64,000 bases of DNA from Natronorubrum tibetense GA33. GTDB lineage: Archaea > Halobacteriota > Halobacteria > Halobacteriales > Natrialbaceae. Positions 51,742-60,718 of the stretch are shown in pieces. Every line of letters begins with the position of its first letter. The first letter of the stretch is position 1. The notes under the pieces are model-generated. The model saw nothing but the letters and a program-made list of their open reading frames with translations, did no database searches and had not been told where the DNA came from. The translations under genes and the position numbers were made by a program. The DNA lies in NCBI RefSeq assembly GCF_000383975.1, contig NZ_KB913017.1, forward strand, positions 2,888,165 to 2,952,164, in the 5' to 3' direction.

Positions 51742-52728
51742 ATGCCCGGTAAGGTGAGTCCGGACGACCTGCTCGCACACGTCTTCGGCCGCACGGGAAC
51801 GGCGGCCGACGACGAGACGGTCCTGCAGGGACCGGCGGACGGCGAGGACGCCGCCGCGATCGCACTCTCCGAGGGAGACGAGACGCTCGTCGTCAGCTCC
51901 GACCCGATCTCGCTCGCGGCGGAGGGGGTCGGCACGTTAGCCGTCCCCGTCGCCTGCAACGACGTCGCGGCCTCCGGTGCCGATCCGCGCTGGCTGACCG
52001 CCGTGATCATGCTTCCCGACGAGGAGAGCGATCTCGAGGCGATCACGCGCGACCTCGACGCCGCCGCGCGCGATATCGGCGCGTCGATCGTCGGCGGCCA
52101 CTCGGAGTACGTCGACCAACTCGAGCGCCCGATCCTCTCGCTGACGGCGATGGGGACGGCCGAGGCCTTCGTCCCGACGGGCGGGGCCGAACCCGGCGAT
52201 AGCGTTCTCCTGACGAAGGCCGCGGGCATCGAAGGAACGGCCATCCTCGCAGCCGATTTCGGCGACGAACTCGGAGTCGACGAGGGGGCCCGCGAGCGCG
52301 CCGAGTCGTTCGTCGACGAGATCAGCGTCGCCCCCGACGCTCGCGCGATCCGGGATCGCGCGACGGCGATGCACGATCCGACGGAGGGCGGCGTCGCGGC
52401 CGGCGCACTCGAGATCGCCCGCGCCTCGGGCGTGCGACTCGAGATCGATCGCGAGGCCGTCCCGATTCGCGACGAGACGAGACGGCTGTGCGAGGCGGCC
52501 GACGTCGATCCGCTCCGGATCTTCGGCTCCGGGGCGCTGCTGGCGACCGTGCCGAGTGACGCGGTCGACGACTGTCTGGAGTCGCTCGCGGACGCGGGGC
52601 TCGAGGGGGCCGAGATCGGAACGGTTCGCGAGGGGGAATTCGAACTCGTCCTCGACGGGGAGTCGATCACCGAACCGGTCGAGGACGACCTCTATCCCCT
52701 CTGGGCGGCGGCCGATAGCGAAGACTGA
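51742..52728 (+). CDS. AIR-synthase-related / HypE-like protein
   Basis: A 328-residue protein of the PurM/HypE/selenophosphate-synthase superfamily. N-terminal nucleotide-binding half (VACNDVAASGADPRWLTAVI, SIVGGHSEYV), C-terminal half with the HypE motif HDPTEGGVAAGALEIA. HypE matures NiFe hydrogenases; haloarchaea usually lack these, so another ATP-dependent role is likely. The C-terminal Cys required by HypE is absent (ends AAADSED). Confidence 0.8.
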   Translation: MPGKVSPDDLLAHVFGRTGTAADDETVLQGPADGEDAAAIALSEGDETLVVSSDPISLAAEGVGTLAVPVACNDVAASGADPRWLTAVIMLPDEESDLEAITRDLDAAARDIGASIVGGHSEYVDQLERPILSLTAMGTAEAFVPTGGAEPGDSVLLTKAAGIEGTAILAADFGDELGVDEGARERAESFVDEISVAPDARAIRDRATAMHDPTEGGVAAGALEIARASGVRLEIDREAVPIRDETRRLCEAADVDPLRIFGSGALLATVPSDAVDDCLESLADAGLEGAEIGTVREGEFELVLDGESITEPVEDDLYPLWAAADSED

Positions 52729-52815
52729 TCGTTGTGATGGCGGGGGCGAACGAGCGAAGCCAATGGGGTCGCGGTTACTCCGGGGGTACCGGTCCCCCGT
52801 CGATCCGATGCCCGG

Positions 52816-52926
52816 TCACCGATCGACGAGCAGCGTGTGTATTGCGTCCGGCACCACGAGCACCTCGCCGCCCGCCTCGAGCGCGTCCGAAACGTCGTCT
52901 GCGGCGTCGACCCGACTCAGCCTCAC
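52816..52926 (-). CDS. Possible 36-residue protein overlapping the PAP2 stop
   Basis: A GTG at 52926 overlaps the PAP2 stop (GTGA) and opens 36 codons ending VVPDAIHTLLVDR. The composition (DAADDVSDALEAGGEVLVV) looks like haloarchaeal coding sequence. It could be a tiny coupled gene or a frameshifted former C-terminus of a neighbour. No family recognised. Confidence 0.35.
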   Translation of the reverse strand: MRLSRVDAADDVSDALEAGGEVLVVPDAIHTLLVDR

Positions 52927-53765
52927 GAATCCGTCTCTGGTGACCCGAAAACCGTTCCTCCGACTCGGTCGACAAGCGCGGGGGCGAACACGATCCACGC
53001 CACGAGGGCCGCGTAGAGGGCGACGAGGAGGGGTGTGAGGTCGACGACCGTTTCGACGATCCGGAGGGCGACGAGGACGCTTCCGCCCACGATGACGAGA
53101 ACGAGACCCTCGAGTCGGGACCGAAGCTGCGGCAATCGATCGATCCAACCTGCAGTAAGCAGGCCGCCGATGGCTGCGCCGAGCGCGAGGACCGCGTACG
53201 CGGCCGCGTTGGTGACGTAGACGGCGGGAACCGCGAGGGCAGCCGCGACCGTGAAGCCGACCGTCGGCATGCCGCGGCTGACTCGGTTCATCGCGGCGAC
53301 GAAGACGACGCCGAGTATCGCGCCGACGATTACGTCACCGAGGTAGTGGACGCCGAGGACGACCCTCGAGAGCGAGACGGCCGCGACGAGCGTTCCGGCA
53401 CCCAGGAGTGCGACCGGATCTCGAAGTCGATCGTACACCGAGACGAGACCGCCGTAGACGACGACCGACGCAAAGGCGTGGCCGCTGGGGAAGCCGTAGC
53501 CCTCGACGTCGATCGACGTCAGATAGACCGACTCCGGTGGTCGCGGGAGTCCGAGCAGCGTCTCGAGGGCCAGAACAAATCCCAGTCCGGCGACGCCGTA
53601 GCTGATCACGAGCGCGCTCCGGCGGCGGCTGCCACACCAGAACAGGATCGCGAGGAGCACCATGAGTGTCGTCGGACTGCCGAGTTGGGTAACGGCGACG
53701 ACGATGTCGGCGTAATCGGCCGAAACCGTGTCGCGAAAGACCGCGCTCTCGTCCTCGAGTCGCAT
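52923..53765 (-). CDS. PAP2-family membrane phosphatase
   Basis: A 280-residue integral membrane phosphatase (about 7-8 spans). The three PAP2 motifs are LGLPRPP (Arg), GYGFPSGHAFASVVV and SRVVLGVHYLGDVIVG (Arg/His). It likely dephosphorylates an isoprenoid or lipid phosphate at the outer membrane face. The ATG at 53765 is preferred to a TTG at 53774. Confidence 0.87.
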   Translation of the reverse strand: MRLEDESAVFRDTVSADYADIVVAVTQLGSPTTLMVLLAILFWCGSRRRSALVISYGVAGLGFVLALETLLGLPRPPESVYLTSIDVEGYGFPSGHAFASVVVYGGLVSVYDRLRDPVALLGAGTLVAAVSLSRVVLGVHYLGDVIVGAILGVVFVAAMNRVSRGMPTVGFTVAAALAVPAVYVTNAAAYAVLALGAAIGGLLTAGWIDRLPQLRSRLEGLVLVIVGGSVLVALRIVETVVDLTPLLVALYAALVAWIVFAPALVDRVGGTVFGSPETDS

Positions 53766-53846
53766 GACGGTCAATTCTGTCCGGGAACGGTAAATAATCT
53801 ACCGCCATCATATCGGGCGCGAAGCGTACTTCGCCAACGCCGTTCG

Positions 53847-56585
53847 CTATCCGTTCGCCCACTCGAGCATCCGTTCGTAGACCGGATCCGTCGCTAAGGC
53901 TCCGGAGTCGCCGACGAGTACAAGCGCGCGTTTCGGTCGGGTCAAGGCGACGTTGATTCGCCGGTAGTCCTCGAAGATCGGTCCCTCGAGCGACCCCGTC
54001 GCGGTAAAGGAGACGATGATGATCTCCTGACTCGAGCCCTGAAAACGGTCGACAGTGTCGACCGAGACATCGTCGGGAACGTGGCTCGTGATTTCGGAGA
54101 CCTGAGCGCGGAAGGGGGCGATGACGCCGATGTCGGTTCGGTTGATCCCTGCCGCCTCGTATGTTTCGACGAGGTCGGCGATCCGCGCGGCCTCCTCGCC
54201 GTCGGTGTACTGACTGCCGTCACCCTCGACGTCGACGAACGCGACCGGGTCCCGGAGTTCGTCGGGCAACTCAGCGCGGGAGACGCCTTCGAGATCGTCG
54301 AGCGTCCGCGCCGCGATCTCGGGCTCGGCGGGTCGAAGCTCGCCGTCGTAGAACTCCCGGGAGGCGAAGGCCTGAATGCGTTGGTTCATCCGGTACTGGC
54401 GGTCGAGCATGACGCCCGCATCGGGGTGGAGGTCGACGAGGCGTTCGAACAGCGACTCGGTGAGGTCGTTCTCTGCGCGGACGACCGGCGGCAGCTGTTC
54501 GTGGTCTCCGACGAGGACGAACCGCTCGGCGAGGTTGATCGCTGCACAGGTCCCCGGCTCCGTCAGCTGGGCGGCCTCGTCGACTAACGCGGCGTCGAAC
54601 GCTTGCTCTTTCATGACCCGCGAGCCGCAGGTCGCCGTCGTCGCGGCGACGACCTGCGCGTTCTGCAGTTCGGCGAGTCGGTCCTCGGGGTCGCCCGAGC
54701 GCTCGAGGCGGTAGGACTGCATGTCCTCGCGCACGCCGCTCTCGGAGCCGACGCGGACGACGCGGTCCTCGTCGATCACGTCGTCTAACTGCTCGAGCAG
54801 GGCCTCGAGAGCGTTGTCCACTGCACGATTCGTAAACGCGGAGAGAAGCACGCGCTCGCCGCGTTCGACCATCGCGCGGATGGCGCGAGCGATGGTGTAG
54901 GTCTTTCCGGTGCCGGGCGGGCCGTGGATCAGCGCGCAGTCCTGCGCGCTGACGGCTTTCGTGACGGCCTCGTTCTGGGCCGCGTTGTTGTCGATGAAGG
55001 TCTCGGAGACGGTGTCAAACTCCGGATCGGCTCGGCCGAACAGAATGTCTTTTCGACGCTCGTCGCCCTTCAAGAGCGCGTCGTGCATCGCGGCGAGCAG
55101 CCGATCGGTCGTCAGTTCGGAGGGATAGACGTCCAGCCGCGTCACTTCGACGGGCTCGTCGGCCGTCAGTACGACCTCCTCGTCGAGCCGCTCGATGATC
55201 GCGAGCTCCGAACTCCCGCGGACCGGATGACCGTCGCTCGCCAGCACGAAGTCACCCTCTCGAATCTTCGAGTTCGCGCCGCTCGTTCGACGCGCGCGCA
55301 GTTCCCAGCGGCCGCCCTCGAGCGGCCGTTTCTCCACGAACTCGAGGTCGATCAGCGCGCGGTCGTCGTCGGCCCGCTCTTGGGCGTCTTGCTCCCAGAG
55401 TTTGGCGTACTCGCGGTGGACTTCCCGGCGTTCCTCCTCGATGGCGCGGTAGAACCGGTCGAAGTACTCGCGTTCCTCCTCGGGGAGGGCCTGTCCGATC
55501 TGGCCGGCCTTCGACTCCTGGTCGAGTCGTCCCGAGACGACCATGCAGGTGTCCTGCTCGAAGCAGTACTCGCACTTCGCCGAGCCCTCGTAGCCCGTTG
55601 GAATCTCGCCTTTGATCTCCATGGCCGCGAGTTCGTTTCGCAGCCGAACGACGAACTTCAGCAGGCCGTCGCCCATCGAGAAGTCCTTCGCGGGGGTGAG
55701 GTCGCCGGTCTCCTCGTTCCTGTCGAGCGCCGAGTTTTTCGTGTAGAGCAGGGTGCCGGTGTCAACGTCGCCGCCGTGTTCCTCGAGCAAGAGCGCGTAG
55801 CAGGCGGCCTGCACCTTGTCCTTGAAGCGTGGCACCTTCTTCAGATTCTTTCCCGTCTTGAGTTCGACCGGCGCGCCCCGCCGGATGGCGTCAGCCCGCC
55901 CGCGGATACCGAACGTCTCGCTGATGAGCAACTGTTCGGAGCGCCAGCTATCCTCCTCGGTCAGGCGGCCCTGCTCGAGCCAGCCCTCGATCGCTTTCGC
56001 GTTCTCCCGGACGTCTTCGGTGACGGATTCGGCCGTCTCGCCGAGCAAGCCGAGTTCGAGACCGCGTTCGTCCACGCGGGCGTCGATCGACTCCTCCAAC
56101 TCTCGTCCGCGGAGGAGGTCGCCGAAGACCTCGTGGACCAGCGTCCCCTTCACGACAGGGTAGTTCAGCGGCACCCCGGAGAGCTTGTTCAGGAAGTAGA
56201 GCCGGGGACATTCGACCCAGTTGCGGATCGACGTCACGTTCACCAGAAAGGTCGGCTCGACGACGACGTAGGAGTCGCCCGTCGTCGAGTACTGGGTCTC
56301 GCCCCGGTACTCCTTTTCCTCGGCGTTCGTGACGAGTAGTTCCAGCCCGGGCTCTAAGTACTCCGCCGACTCCGTCCACTTGTTCCAGAGCGTCACCGTC
56401 GTCGTCTCGTGGCCGTCCACGATGTCGGGTTGGCCCGCGGTGTCTCGAGACACAGGTTCCTGTCGCGTCGATTCGTCGCCGTCGCGCTCGAGTCGCAGCG
56501 GCACTTCGGCGAGGTCGCTCTCGCCGTAGCTCGTCGATACCGACTTCACTTCGACGTCGCCCGCGACGGTTCCGCGTACGTGCAC
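53847..56585 (-). CDS. Dna2-like nuclease-helicase with 4Fe-4S cysteines
   Basis: A 912-residue fused enzyme. An N-terminal OB-like part is followed by a PD-(D/E)XK nuclease (about 120-350: KGTLVHEVFGDLL, RGRADAIRRGAPVELKTGKN) and an SF1 helicase (Walker A GPPGTGKTYTIARAIRA at about 560, DEAAQLTEPG, DHEQLPPV, INVALTRPKRALVLVGD). Four Cys, C126 and C338-x2-C341-x5-C347, match the iron-sulfur nuclease of Dna2/AddB. It processes 5' flaps and broken DNA ends in repair and replication. Confidence 0.9.
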   Translation of the reverse strand: MHVRGTVAGDVEVKSVSTSYGESDLAEVPLRLERDGDESTRQEPVSRDTAGQPDIVDGHETTTVTLWNKWTESAEYLEPGLELLVTNAEEKEYRGETQYSTTGDSYVVVEPTFLVNVTSIRNWVECPRLYFLNKLSGVPLNYPVVKGTLVHEVFGDLLRGRELEESIDARVDERGLELGLLGETAESVTEDVRENAKAIEGWLEQGRLTEEDSWRSEQLLISETFGIRGRADAIRRGAPVELKTGKNLKKVPRFKDKVQAACYALLLEEHGGDVDTGTLLYTKNSALDRNEETGDLTPAKDFSMGDGLLKFVVRLRNELAAMEIKGEIPTGYEGSAKCEYCFEQDTCMVVSGRLDQESKAGQIGQALPEEEREYFDRFYRAIEEERREVHREYAKLWEQDAQERADDDRALIDLEFVEKRPLEGGRWELRARRTSGANSKIREGDFVLASDGHPVRGSSELAIIERLDEEVVLTADEPVEVTRLDVYPSELTTDRLLAAMHDALLKGDERRKDILFGRADPEFDTVSETFIDNNAAQNEAVTKAVSAQDCALIHGPPGTGKTYTIARAIRAMVERGERVLLSAFTNRAVDNALEALLEQLDDVIDEDRVVRVGSESGVREDMQSYRLERSGDPEDRLAELQNAQVVAATTATCGSRVMKEQAFDAALVDEAAQLTEPGTCAAINLAERFVLVGDHEQLPPVVRAENDLTESLFERLVDLHPDAGVMLDRQYRMNQRIQAFASREFYDGELRPAEPEIAARTLDDLEGVSRAELPDELRDPVAFVDVEGDGSQYTDGEEAARIADLVETYEAAGINRTDIGVIAPFRAQVSEITSHVPDDVSVDTVDRFQGSSQEIIIVSFTATGSLEGPIFEDYRRINVALTRPKRALVLVGDSGALATDPVYERMLEWANG

Positions 56586-56790
56586 GAGTGTTCGTCAGGA
56601 GCGAGCCGTCAAAAACGCTATCGGTCGCGTGCGAGATTGCCATTCGAAACGGAGCGACACCGATCATCAGCGAACTGAATAGGTCAGCAGTTCAATCTAT
56701 CGTAACGACCGATTACCGACGAGTATCTCCATCGCGCGACGGAACGGTCGTCGGCGTTTTTTGACAGCGACGGGGAAGTCGGGTGCACCC

Positions 56791-57366
56791 ATGAACGACT
56801 CGAACAGCAACGACCGCGATCCGGAAACCGCAAGCGGAACCCACGGCGGAACCGGGCGCGAGGATCGCGGGGAGGCGCCGGCCGACGACGTCGACTCCGG
56901 AACCGGCGTCGGCGATCGGGATGATCCCGGCCGCGACCCGCGCGACGACGCCACACAGATCGCGAACGAGGAACGGCGGCGCAAGGTCTCGGTTATCAGC
57001 GCGATCGTCGCCGTCATCGGCGCGTGGGTCGTCCTCTCTGTCGTCGCCCTCTACGACGTCTCACAGGCGGCGTTCTGGAACAACGTCCTCGTCGGCAGCG
57101 TCGTCGTCCTCGCGGCCGGCTACAACTACTACCGCGTCGTCAACGACATCCCGCTCAGCGTCGGCGTCTCGGGGCTGGTCGCCCTGCTGGGCATCTGGTT
57201 GATCGTTTCGCCTGCGCTCCTCGAGATGCAGGCGGGACTGGGGCTGACGACGAGTCCGTTCTGGAGCACGCTCGGCTCCGGGCTGCTCATCGCGGCGCTG
57301 GCCGGTTACAACGCGTACGACGCTCGGGACGCGCGACGCGTCGCGACCGAGTCCTCGCGCGTCTGA
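56791..57366 (+). CDS. SPW-repeat membrane protein
   Basis: A 191-residue membrane protein with a hydrophilic, Gly/Asp-rich N-terminus (1-70) and four hydrophobic segments arranged as two SPW repeats (VVLSVVALYDVSQAAFWNN and GIWLIVSPALLEMQ...TTSPFW). SPW proteins have no defined activity. It is convergent with the small membrane gene at 57395. Confidence 0.78.
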   Translation: MNDSNSNDRDPETASGTHGGTGREDRGEAPADDVDSGTGVGDRDDPGRDPRDDATQIANEERRRKVSVISAIVAVIGAWVVLSVVALYDVSQAAFWNNVLVGSVVVLAAGYNYYRVVNDIPLSVGVSGLVALLGIWLIVSPALLEMQAGLGLTTSPFWSTLGSGLLIAALAGYNAYDARDARRVATESSRV

Positions 57367-57394
57367 AACCGATGGAAAACGGACCGCATACGGA

Positions 57395-57670
57395 TCACCG
57401 CGTCGAGTCGACCGCAGATTCGCGGTCGCCGTTCGTTTCGGACTCGAGCCGCCACAACCGATACTCGGCGGCGTGGTGGCGCATCGCGACGACGGCGAAC
57501 GCGACCATGACGGCGGCGAATCCGACCGAGACGGCGGGGGAGACGCCGTTGACGTAGCCGTTCGCGAGCTGTCCGACTGCCAGCCCAAGTGGACCCAGCG
57601 CGAGAAGCGCACTCGTGGCTGGCGTGGCCCGAAACAGTTCGACGAACGAGAGTGGTCGGCTGACGGACAT
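57395..57670 (-). CDS. Small two-span membrane protein
   Basis: A 91-residue protein with two hydrophobic segments (LLALGPLGLAVGQLANG and VSVGFAAVMVAFAVVAM) and a hydrophilic C-tail (ESETNGDRESAVDSTR). The upstream frame is open to 57691 but the ATG at 57670 (MSVSRPLSFV) is the better start. Family unknown, gene-like composition. Confidence 0.6.
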   Translation of the reverse strand: MSVSRPLSFVELFRATPATSALLALGPLGLAVGQLANGYVNGVSPAVSVGFAAVMVAFAVVAMRHHAAEYRLWRLESETNGDRESAVDSTR

Positions 57671-57818
57671 GGTCAAACGTCGGTTACCCACTCTGTCGGG
57701 GGAACCATCCTATTCCTTTTGGTTCGATTTGGCCCAGTTTCGACGGCGACGCGTCGGTTAGCCCCCGTCGTTCGTCACGACCGATACGTTCATTCCGTCC
57801 GCGTCACAACGGTCTCGT

Positions 57819-58370
57819 ATGCGGATTCGCGAGTGGCAGGACGTACTCGAGGACGTCACGGAGCGACCCGTCGATCCCGAAGGCTGGCGCGCGGTCGCCG
57901 GCGACCGAGCCGGCGGCGTCGGCGAGGACATGTACCTCGCGCATCCACGCGCCGGCGTCTTCTTTCTGAAGACGTACGCGAAGAACCCGTTCGAGGTCCG
58001 CGGGGTCGGCACGCAGGTCGCGCGCAACCTGGACGACGAGATCGGCTCGTTCCTCCCCAGAGAGGACGCGGGCGGCCGCTTCGCCGTTCGATCGCCGCCG
58101 GAGGACGAAGAGCAGGTCGAGACGGTCTCGAAGCGCCTCGAGACCGTCCTCCAGACCCACGCGGACGCCCCGACCCGCCCGCAGGACCTCTTCGACGACG
58201 TGATGGAGGCCATCGAGAGCCCCGCGTTCGGACCAATGGAGTACGACCAGTACGACCGGCCCGATCGGCTCGAGGAGCTCGGCGACCGGTTCGAGGAGGC
58301 CGACGAGTTACTCGGCGCGGAACTCGAGGACCTGATCGAGACCGACGAAGTCGATCGCGGCTTCATGTGA
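57819..58370 (+). CDS. Conserved haloarchaeal hypothetical protein
   Basis: A 183-residue soluble, acidic protein (MRIREWQDVLEDVTERPVDP, VFFLKTYAKNPFEVRGVGTQ). No membrane segment or known motif. The sequence looks clearly coding and begins close to a TATA-like region. It precedes mscS on the same strand by 93 bases. Function unknown. Confidence 0.75.
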   Translation: MRIREWQDVLEDVTERPVDPEGWRAVAGDRAGGVGEDMYLAHPRAGVFFLKTYAKNPFEVRGVGTQVARNLDDEIGSFLPREDAGGRFAVRSPPEDEEQVETVSKRLETVLQTHADAPTRPQDLFDDVMEAIESPAFGPMEYDQYDRPDRLEELGDRFEEADELLGAELEDLIETDEVDRGFM

Positions 58371-58463
58371 GGGGAACGTCGCGTCAGGTCGAGAGCAGCC
58401 ACCTAGAGGGACCCGGCTGCTGCCACGCTCGTCCTTTTTCAGCCGCCGACGGTAGAAGCGGTA

Positions 58464-59585
58464 GTGTCGTCGCTACTACTGTCGCTTTCCGACCCCGTCG
58501 GTGTCGCGATTCTCGAAGGTATCGCCGATCTCGTGGACGTTTCCTGGCTGCTCGCGATTCTCGCGGTGATCGCCGCGTGGTTCGGCTCGCGGCTGCTCTC
58601 CGAGCGGCTCCGACCCCGACTCGAAGAGCGCGTGCTCCGGCCGTCGACCGCTAACGCGGTCCTGCTGGGCGCTCGCATCGCCGTCGTCGCCTACGCGTTC
58701 GTCCCCATCGCCGGCCTGCTCGGCTTCCGTCCCCAGAGCGTCTTCCTTTCGTTTACCGTCATCTCGCTCGTCCTCGGCGCGGTGCTCGCGCCGGTCGGCC
58801 GCAGCTACATCAGCGGCCTCTTCATCCTCGTCCACCGCCCCTACGAGGTCGGCGACATGATCGAACTCGTCGACCGCGAGGAGCGCGGCTACGTCGACGA
58901 CATCACGCTGGGCTACACGCGAGTCTACACCCTCGAGAACTCGTTTCTGGTCATCCCCAACGAGACCATGCGCGATCGCGACATCCGAAACCTCTCCGCC
59001 GAGGACGAACGCAGCAGACTCTCGCTCGAGGTCTGTGTCACCTACGAGGGCGACCTCGATCGGGCCTGTGAACTGCTCGAGCGCGCCGCTCGAGATGTCG
59101 ACGGCGTCATCGGCGGCGGCCCGCCGATCCGCGTCGGTCGGTCGAAGTTTCCGGCGGGTCCGAAGGCGTTCGTCCGCGAGTTCGCCGACCACGGCATCCT
59201 GATCGATCTCAAGTGCTGGATCGAGGCACCCTATCTCCCGTTGAAGGTTCGATCCGCGATCCACCGACGAGCGTGGGATGCCTTCGAGGGGGAGGACGTC
59301 GAAATCGCCTATCCCCACACCCACCACGTCTTCGACGAGACGAGCGGTCGGATGGGGGTGGACGTGAACTCGCCGGCCCGCGAGTCGTCACCCGAACGCG
59401 GATACGGGGTCGACCGCAGCGCTGATGCCGGTCGCGAAGCCGATGGCGGTAGCAGGGCCGACAGCAGCCGGCCGCGCGAACGCAGCCCCGAGTCAGGGTG
59501 GTCGCTCGATCGGTCGGGAGAGCGAACCGCCGACCGCGGCCGGCCGGAGCGACTCGAGGAACCGGACGAACGGCCCACCGACTGA
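58464..59585 (+). CDS. mscS: MscS-family mechanosensitive ion channel
   Basis: A 373-residue channel. Three N-terminal membrane segments (the third about 95-125) are followed by the beta-domain RPYEVGDMIELVDREERGYV and the alpha/beta domain VIPNETMRDRDIRNLSAEDE. The last about 80 residues are a low-complexity Arg/Glu/Ser tail. It opens on hypo-osmotic shock, useful in a high-salt organism. The start is a GTG at 58464. Confidence 0.88.
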   Translation: MSSLLLSLSDPVGVAILEGIADLVDVSWLLAILAVIAAWFGSRLLSERLRPRLEERVLRPSTANAVLLGARIAVVAYAFVPIAGLLGFRPQSVFLSFTVISLVLGAVLAPVGRSYISGLFILVHRPYEVGDMIELVDREERGYVDDITLGYTRVYTLENSFLVIPNETMRDRDIRNLSAEDERSRLSLEVCVTYEGDLDRACELLERAARDVDGVIGGGPPIRVGRSKFPAGPKAFVREFADHGILIDLKCWIEAPYLPLKVRSAIHRRAWDAFEGEDVEIAYPHTHHVFDETSGRMGVDVNSPARESSPERGYGVDRSADAGREADGGSRADSSRPRERSPESGWSLDRSGERTADRGRPERLEEPDERPTD

Positions 59586-59587
59586 TC

Positions 59588-59785
59588 TCAGAAGCGATCT
59601 CCCTTCCCGCGACCGGAGGGGTTGGTCTCGAGCGACGGAATCTCGCCGGTCTCCGCGAGGCGCTTGAACCGATCGAGGACGGTGCCCGCCAGACTCTCCG
59701 GAACGACCCCGAGGCGTTGCATCGCGCCGTCACTGAGCGCCCCACCCGGCGAGTCGTACCGAATGTCGAGTCGCAACCTGCGTCT
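59588..59785 (-). pseudogene. Remnant of a protein C-terminus (cyclase-like?)
   Basis: The minus-strand frame RLRLDIRYDSPGGALSDG, then VPESLAGTVLDRFKRLAETG with an ending GRGKGDRF, has the look of the C-terminal part of a haloarchaeal SRPBCC/cyclase-type protein. No matching N-terminus is present: the region upstream (59786-59827) is short and then occupied by the SnoaL-like gene on the other strand. Probably a decayed gene; a short gene starting at 59722 (44 residues) is the alternative. Confidence 0.4.
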
Positions 59786-59827
59786 GCGTCCGGTGGGCCT
59801 TTGGGCGACGACGCCGACAGTACGTCC

Positions 59828-60232
59828 ATGAGTGAAGGTCTCGAACCCGTCGTCCGCGACTACTACGACGCGCTCCGGAACGGCGATCCCCTCGAGCCGT
59901 ACTTCCTCGCCGACGAGTCGACGGTGAAGTTCGGCATCAGCGAGGCGCTGTTCGGCTACGACGAGGTGAGCGAGGCGCTGCAGGAACAGACCGAGACGAC
60001 GGCGGAGTGGACCGTCGAGAGCCGATCTCTCACCGTGACGGGCCGAGACGGGGCCGCCACGTTCGCCGACGAGGTGACGATGGCCTGGACGGACGCCCAA
60101 AGCGGCGAGCGCCGGCGATTCGAGACGCGCTGGAGCGGAACGCTGGTTCGGCCCGAAGAGAAACCAACGCAGGCGGGCGAGCACGAGTGGCAGTTCGCCA
60201 CGATGCACGTCAGCACGGCCGGCGACCTATGA
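59828..60232 (+). CDS. SnoaL/NTF2-like protein
   Basis: A 134-residue cone-shaped alpha/beta fold (VVRDYYDALRNGDPLEPYF, TFADEVTMAWTDAQSGERRR). It resembles the AtzH/DUF3225 group of SnoaL-like proteins without known reaction. The open frame extends upstream, but the ATG at 59828 is used because a normal start (MSEGLEPVVRD) follows. Its stop overlaps the next ATG. Confidence 0.72.
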   Translation: MSEGLEPVVRDYYDALRNGDPLEPYFLADESTVKFGISEALFGYDEVSEALQEQTETTAEWTVESRSLTVTGRDGAATFADEVTMAWTDAQSGERRRFETRWSGTLVRPEEKPTQAGEHEWQFATMHVSTAGDL

Positions 60233-60531
60233 GCCGCGGATCGGGGCGCGACTCCCGTCGGGCCGACGCGCGCGGGTCGGAACGGGGCTCCCGCGGAGAC
60301 GGAAGACGCAGCTCCGACCGTGACCCGGATCGGCGCGACCGCTCCGGCTCGAACGGGCTCACGACTCCCTCCGGCCGAGTCAGAGGGGCGTTCGTCCTGC
60401 TCGTCGGACTCTCCGGCGGCACGATGGCGTTACAGGGTGGCGCCTCGCTGGCCGTCGTCGGACTGGCCTCGGTCGGCGGCATCGTCGCCGGCGGCGCGTT
60501 GCTCTGGTATCTATTGTGGATCCTCGACTGA
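60229..60531 (+). CDS. Small membrane-anchored protein with charged N-terminus
   Basis: A 100-residue protein. Residues 1-45 are a low-complexity Arg/Asp/Gly/Ser segment (SRGSGRDSRRADARGSE...), the rest two hydrophobic spans (VRGAFVLLVGLSGGTMALQG and VGGIVAGGALLWYLLWIL). Its ATG overlaps the SnoaL-like stop (ATGA), so it is cotranscribed. Function unknown. Confidence 0.65.
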   Translation: MSRGSGRDSRRADARGSERGSRGDGRRSSDRDPDRRDRSGSNGLTTPSGRVRGAFVLLVGLSGGTMALQGGASLAVVGLASVGGIVAGGALLWYLLWILD

Positions 60532-60718
60532 TCGAAACCCACCGTACGGTGCCAAACCGAGAGATTTGGAGATACCAAACCGAGAGAAACGGATACGATT
60601 TCACGCCGCCGTCGGTCGGGACGGAAGTAGCCGCACGCACGTCACCGCGGAGTCCGACTCGAGTCGCCGTCGGCCGAACTGAACGCTCCGATACCGATTT
60701 CGAGACCGAACCGATCGG

